16,998 nucleotides of DNA from Gelria sp. (GTDB lineage Bacteria > Bacillota > Syntrophomonadia > Syntrophomonadales > Syntrophomonadaceae): positions 1-16,998 of the forward strand of contig DUMX01000165.1 of NCBI GenBank assembly GCA_012839665.1. The letters are read 5' to 3'. How positions within the stretch are numbered: position 1 is the stretch's first letter; each line of letters starts with the position of its first letter. The position numbers and the translations under genes are program-made. Positions 14,442 to 16,998 of the stretch are shown here, piece after piece. The notes under the pieces are model-generated. The model saw only the letters and a program-made list of their open reading frames with translations, had not been told where the DNA came from and did no database searches.

Positions 14442-14672
14442 CTCCGAATTATTAATTCTGTCCGGTTTATCCAGACAAGAAACATATCTTTAAACCGAAC
14501 TTCAACCCAAATTTATAATAAATTGCCTACTTATAGGCTTTCCTAATCATTTTCATAGTTTTGCAGTATAGACCTTTTGTGGTGCTATAACTCACCAACC
14601 GCAAGAGCGTGCAGCTTGTTTAACTATGGTGGGTTGAACCTGGGCTCAACCCGCTTCATGCAGTAATAGTTA
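14442..14672 (-). promoter_or_regulatory. Leader between the Cys-rich gene and feoA, with hairpins and a near-consensus DtxR-type site
   Basis: On the minus strand this spacer holds GGGTTGA/TCAACCC just after the upstream gene, GCCTA/TAGGC (14525-14538) and GTCTGG/CCGGAC (14460-14476), then the odd palindrome GAATTATTAATTC (14446-14458) next to the feoA ribosome site. ATAGGCTTTCCTAA (14533-14546) differs by one base from the TTAGG-N4-CCTAA sites upstream of the operon. This could give feoAB extra control separate from the first gene. No firm promoter was found. Confidence 0.4.
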
Positions 14673-14828
14673 TCAATGTTTGGGTTCTTTGCAAGAACTG
14701 GAAGAACAGTTCTGACAAGAACTGCAACCCTCAGATTCATCCTGCGTCATTTTTATTAGCTGCCTTATTCTGGCAACAATTATACCCAGTGCTAGTAGAG
14801 CCACCGCCACCAATACAAATACTTCCAT
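14673..14828 (-). CDS. FeoB-associated Cys-rich membrane protein
   Basis: This 51-residue protein has one membrane helix (VFVLVAVALLALGIIVA), a basic stop-transfer segment (RIRQLIK) and a tail with four cysteines, Cys35, 38, 41 and 46 (CSSCQNCSSSSC). It fits the small Cys-rich membrane proteins found with FeoB in Firmicutes, thought to take a FeoC-like role, perhaps sensing or binding iron or an Fe-S cluster. GGGGGAG (14841-14835) lies 6 nt from the ATG at 14828. An in-frame ATG at 14834 is too close to that site. It is the first gene after the iron-controlled promoter and lies upstream of feoA, whereas such genes commonly follow feoB. Confidence 0.8.
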   Translation of the reverse strand: MEVFVLVAVALLALGIIVARIRQLIKMTQDESEGCSSCQNCSSSSCKEPKH

Positions 14829-14846
14829 TGACATCTCCCCCTTTTT

Positions 14847-14874
14847 CAAATAGTTAGGTATACCTAACTATTTG
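14847..14874. promoter_or_regulatory. Perfect 28-bp palindrome with DtxR/IdeR-type core
   Basis: The two halves 14847-14860 and 14861-14874 are exact reverse complements, with TTAGGTATACCTAA (14854-14867) at the centre. This core fits the iron-box consensus of DtxR/IdeR/MntR-family repressors (TTAGG...CCTAA). It lies in the transcribed leader, between the predicted start site and the Cys-rich gene, where a bound repressor would block elongation; as RNA it could also form a long hairpin. Confidence 0.7.
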
Positions 14875-14906
14875 CCCAAAAAAATTTCCCTTTCTTTTTC
14901 TCTGTT

Positions 14907-14921
14907 TGATAATGATTATCA
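14907..14921. promoter_or_regulatory. Fur box
   Basis: TGATAATGATTATCA is an exact match to the 7-1-7 Fur consensus (TGATAAT-N-ATTATCA) described for Bacillus. It begins about 5 nt after the -10 box of the feo promoter and so covers the transcription start, the expected place for repression by iron-loaded Fur. Confidence 0.88.
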
Positions 14922-14926
14922 GTTTC

Positions 14927-14955
14927 ATGATAGCTGTTTCCTTTTCTATTGTCAA
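14927..14955 (-). promoter_or_regulatory. Promoter of the feo operon
   Basis: TTGACA (14955-14950) and TATCAT (14932-14927) are separated by exactly 17 bp, a near-ideal housekeeping promoter. Transcription would start near 14920, inside the Fur box, about 90 nt before the Cys-rich gene. Confidence 0.85.
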
Positions 14956-14990
14956 GAATTTATTTTCTTTCAGCAATTTATCCTATATAA

Positions 14991-15004
14991 TTAGGCTAGC
15001 CTAA
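14991..15004. promoter_or_regulatory. Second DtxR/IdeR-type palindrome
   Basis: TTAGGCTAGCCTAA is a perfect 14-bp palindrome that matches the DtxR/IdeR iron-box core. It lies about 35 bp upstream of the feo -35 box, and overlaps a TATAAT (14986-14991) that could be a -10 box on the other strand. Its centre is 137 bp from the centre of the 28-bp palindrome. Confidence 0.65.
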
Positions 15005-15082
15005 CACATTGGAGGAGGTTGTGTGGTGAGGTATCAGTGTAATCCACTTGTTAGAAAAAGTCTTTTGCTCCTGTTCTCTCAA

Positions 15083-16998
15083 TTAGCACAACCTCTTTAC
15101 CTCTTTTCTAGTAATATTTTTCCGGTACAGGTAATATACACAGGGAATTAAAATCAGGGTAAGCAAGGTTGAATATAATAAGCCCCCGGCGATACAAATA
15201 GCCAGTGGTTTGAATAGAAGGTTCTTTCCCAAAGCTAAAGGCATTAGCCCAAAAAATGAGGTTCCCACCGTAAGCAAAATCGGCCGTAAGCGCTGGAACC
15301 CCGCCTGCTGTACAGCTTCATCCAAATCTATTCCTGCGCGCACTTTTTGCTCCATAAATTCTATCAGGATAACTCCATTTCTCACTACCACCCCGGCCAG
15401 GCTCACTATCCCCATTAGAGCCATGAAGCCCAGAGGGGTACGGGTGATAAACAGACTGTAGAGTGCACCGGAACTGCTTAAAAAGACCGTAGCCAGAATA
15501 ATCAAGGCTAGTTTTAAAGAGTTAAACTGTACTACCATAACCAGAAGCAACAGGAAAAGAACTACTAAAAATATCTTCCCGATTTCCAGAAAAACTTCTG
15601 TACGAGCTGCGGATTCCCCCTTGTATTCCAATTGGACATCGGGGTATTTATGCACCAGTTTGTCCAGGCTAGGACTAACCCCGGCCAAAACTTTTTCCAC
15701 CGGGGTATCAGCATCCAGATAGGCCTGAATAGTATTACTGCGCTGGCAATTATAATGAGTAATATGAGTTAACTCTATTTTAGCCTGGGGTCGAGCCACA
15801 CCGTCCAGGACTACAGGTTGTCCCCCTTCATTAAAAAGGATAAGACGGGACAAATCCTGGCTTACCCCGGTTATTTCATCTTTATACTTCAAGCGTACAT
15901 CCAACAAATTGTCTCCATTATCAAATTCACCAATTTTTATGCCCTCACCATACAGACGCAGAGCTTCGCCCAATTGCTGTTGGTTAACGTTATGCAGGCG
16001 CAAGGACTGTCCATCTGGAACAAATACCAGTGATGGGGCTGGTAACCCCAAATCATCATTAACGTTAAGAACCCCGGGTTGAGCCAGAAGTATCTGCCGC
16101 ATTTCATCACTTATAGCCTGCAGTTCATCCAAGGAGTTGCCGGTTAGCCGCAGGGCCAGCGGAGCACCTACGGGCGGGCCTGATTCCACTACCGCAAAGG
16201 CAAAACGAGCACTGGGGAAAGCCTGGTTAAGTTCCCGGTTGAGGTGGTCTTTCATATAACGGGCTTTAACTTTACTGCTGTCAACAAAAACCAGCATATT
16301 GGCGCTATTTTGTCCAACCGCCGTAGCACTACTCATACCAAATATCCGGGGCATAGGAGTAGCATAAAACGCATTTACTTCCCTGACCCCGGTTTGCTGG
16401 CGAATATAACCTTCAATCTCGCCCACCTTCTCCCGCGTTGCCATTACAGAATTTGATAAGGGCAGTTCAATTTCTATAAAAATCTCTTCTCGCTCCACAT
16501 CGGGGAAAAATTCCTTGGGTACCACGGGGATAAAAGCAAAAGCAAGCAAGCTTAACAGCAGACAAGCAGCAGCATAACGTCGGGGCTTATTTAATGCTAC
16601 CGGTAGAATAGTATTAGCATAATAAACTTGTAAACGGCTTAAAGGTTTATCCAACCAGCCATTGCGTAGGATTTCCTGATTCTGCACGCGCTCCCCCAAC
16701 CAATGACGATAAACCGGGGTAAAAAAGAGAGCGGCCAGGGTAGAGACCGTAATTGTAGCAATTATCACTGCCGGTAAAGGAAGGATGAAGTCCCCGGCAC
16801 CACCTGATAGGAAACACAGGGGAGAAAAGGCAAAGATTATTATGAGGGTGGAAACAATTACCGAAGGCGCTACCCCTCGGGTTCCTTCTATAACCGAGGT
16901 TAAAAGGCTGTCTTGCTGAGCAAGATGACGGCTAATATTCTCATTAACTACAATACTGTCATCAACCAGGATTCCCAACACAACGATAAAGGCAATCA
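15083..16998 (-). CDS. RND-family efflux transporter, C-terminal part (5' end outside window)
   Basis: The frame is open to the window edge, so the N-terminal third of this roughly 1000-residue proton-driven pump is missing; about 638 residues are visible. The first visible helix has GILVDDSIVVNENISRHL, with the Asp-Asp pair of proton relay (AcrB Asp407/408 equivalents). Then come the second large extracytoplasmic domain (about residues 170-460 of the visible part) and the last helices with VVQFNSLKLALIILATVF, SLAGVVVRNGVILIEF and RLRPILLTVGTSFFGLMPLA. A basic tail RKNITRKEVKRLC ends it. The heavy-metal versus drug subgroup cannot be fixed from this part. Membrane-fusion partner genes, if any, lie outside the window. 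Confidence 0.92.
   Translation of the reverse strand, partial: IAFIVVLGILVDDSIVVNENISRHLAQQDSLLTSVIEGTRGVAPSVIVSTLIIIFAFSPLCFLSGGAGDFILPLPAVIIATITVSTLAALFFTPVYRHWLGERVQNQEILRNGWLDKPLSRLQVYYANTILPVALNKPRRYAAACLLLSLLAFAFIPVVPKEFFPDVEREEIFIEIELPLSNSVMATREKVGEIEGYIRQQTGVREVNAFYATPMPRIFGMSSATAVGQNSANMLVFVDSSKVKARYMKDHLNRELNQAFPSARFAFAVVESGPPVGAPLALRLTGNSLDELQAISDEMRQILLAQPGVLNVNDDLGLPAPSLVFVPDGQSLRLHNVNQQQLGEALRLYGEGIKIGEFDNGDNLLDVRLKYKDEITGVSQDLSRLILFNEGGQPVVLDGVARPQAKIELTHITHYNCQRSNTIQAYLDADTPVEKVLAGVSPSLDKLVHKYPDVQLEYKGESAARTEVFLEIGKIFLVVLFLLLLVMVVQFNSLKLALIILATVFLSSSGALYSLFITRTPLGFMALMGIVSLAGVVVRNGVILIEFMEQKVRAGIDLDEAVQQAGFQRLRPILLTVGTSFFGLMPLALGKNLLFKPLAICIAGGLLYSTLLTLILIPCVYYLYRKNITRKEVKRLC

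Noticed and set aside
1..16998. CRISPR arrays, tRNA or rRNA genes, insertion sequences, prophage genes
   Set aside because: I saw no regularly spaced repeats, no tRNA-like cloverleaf with CCA or GTTCGA-type arm, no rRNA blocks, and no transposase or integrase motifs.

Overview
The window reads as a chromosomal segment of a Gram-positive-lineage anaerobe, most likely a Clostridia-type member of Bacillota (Syntrophomonas/Dethiobacter-like; the genus is a guess). The reasons are an S-layer homology protein, a c-di-AMP (ydaO-type) riboswitch, strong GGAGG-type ribosome binding sites, a FeoA/FeoB iron system with a small Cys-rich membrane protein, an oxygen-sensitive two-subunit [4Fe-4S] hydro-lyase, and a BlaR1/M56 remnant. 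Ectoine biosynthesis points to salt or osmotic stress in its habitat.

Region 1-5000 is a patchwork. It holds the C-terminal end of an SLH protein with its terminator, a minus-strand DinJ/YafQ toxin-antitoxin pair, and a minus-strand TtdA/TtdB-like L(+)-tartrate dehydratase (or two-subunit fumarase) operon. The operon is preceded by an internally deleted NCS2 permease pseudogene. Next come about 500 bp of non-coding DNA with gene scraps, a PemK/MazF-like toxin with a small partner, and a 5'-truncated BlaR1/M56-like gene that now looks like a lipoprotein gene. A VTT-domain membrane protein on the minus strand closes this part; its frame is cut by a stop codon just upstream of a TTG start.

Region 6000-8730 is the most coherent system. 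It runs promoter, c-di-AMP riboswitch, intrinsic terminator, a second structured leader with a tiny ORF, then ectA-ectB-ectC. The layout predicts that high c-di-AMP stops transcription of ectoine synthesis and that low c-di-AMP (osmotic upshift) allows it. ectA appears to start at a non-canonical ATA codon.

Region 8789-12009 holds a DUF389 membrane protein on the minus strand and a divergent MmgE/PrpD-family enzyme.

Region 12055-15004 is an iron-uptake locus on the minus strand, read in the order Cys-rich membrane protein, FeoA, FeoB. It has a near-ideal promoter, a Fur box matching the 7-1-7 consensus at the transcription start, and DtxR/IdeR-like TTAGG-N4-CCTAA palindromes around it. The window ends inside an RND-family efflux pump gene on the minus strand.
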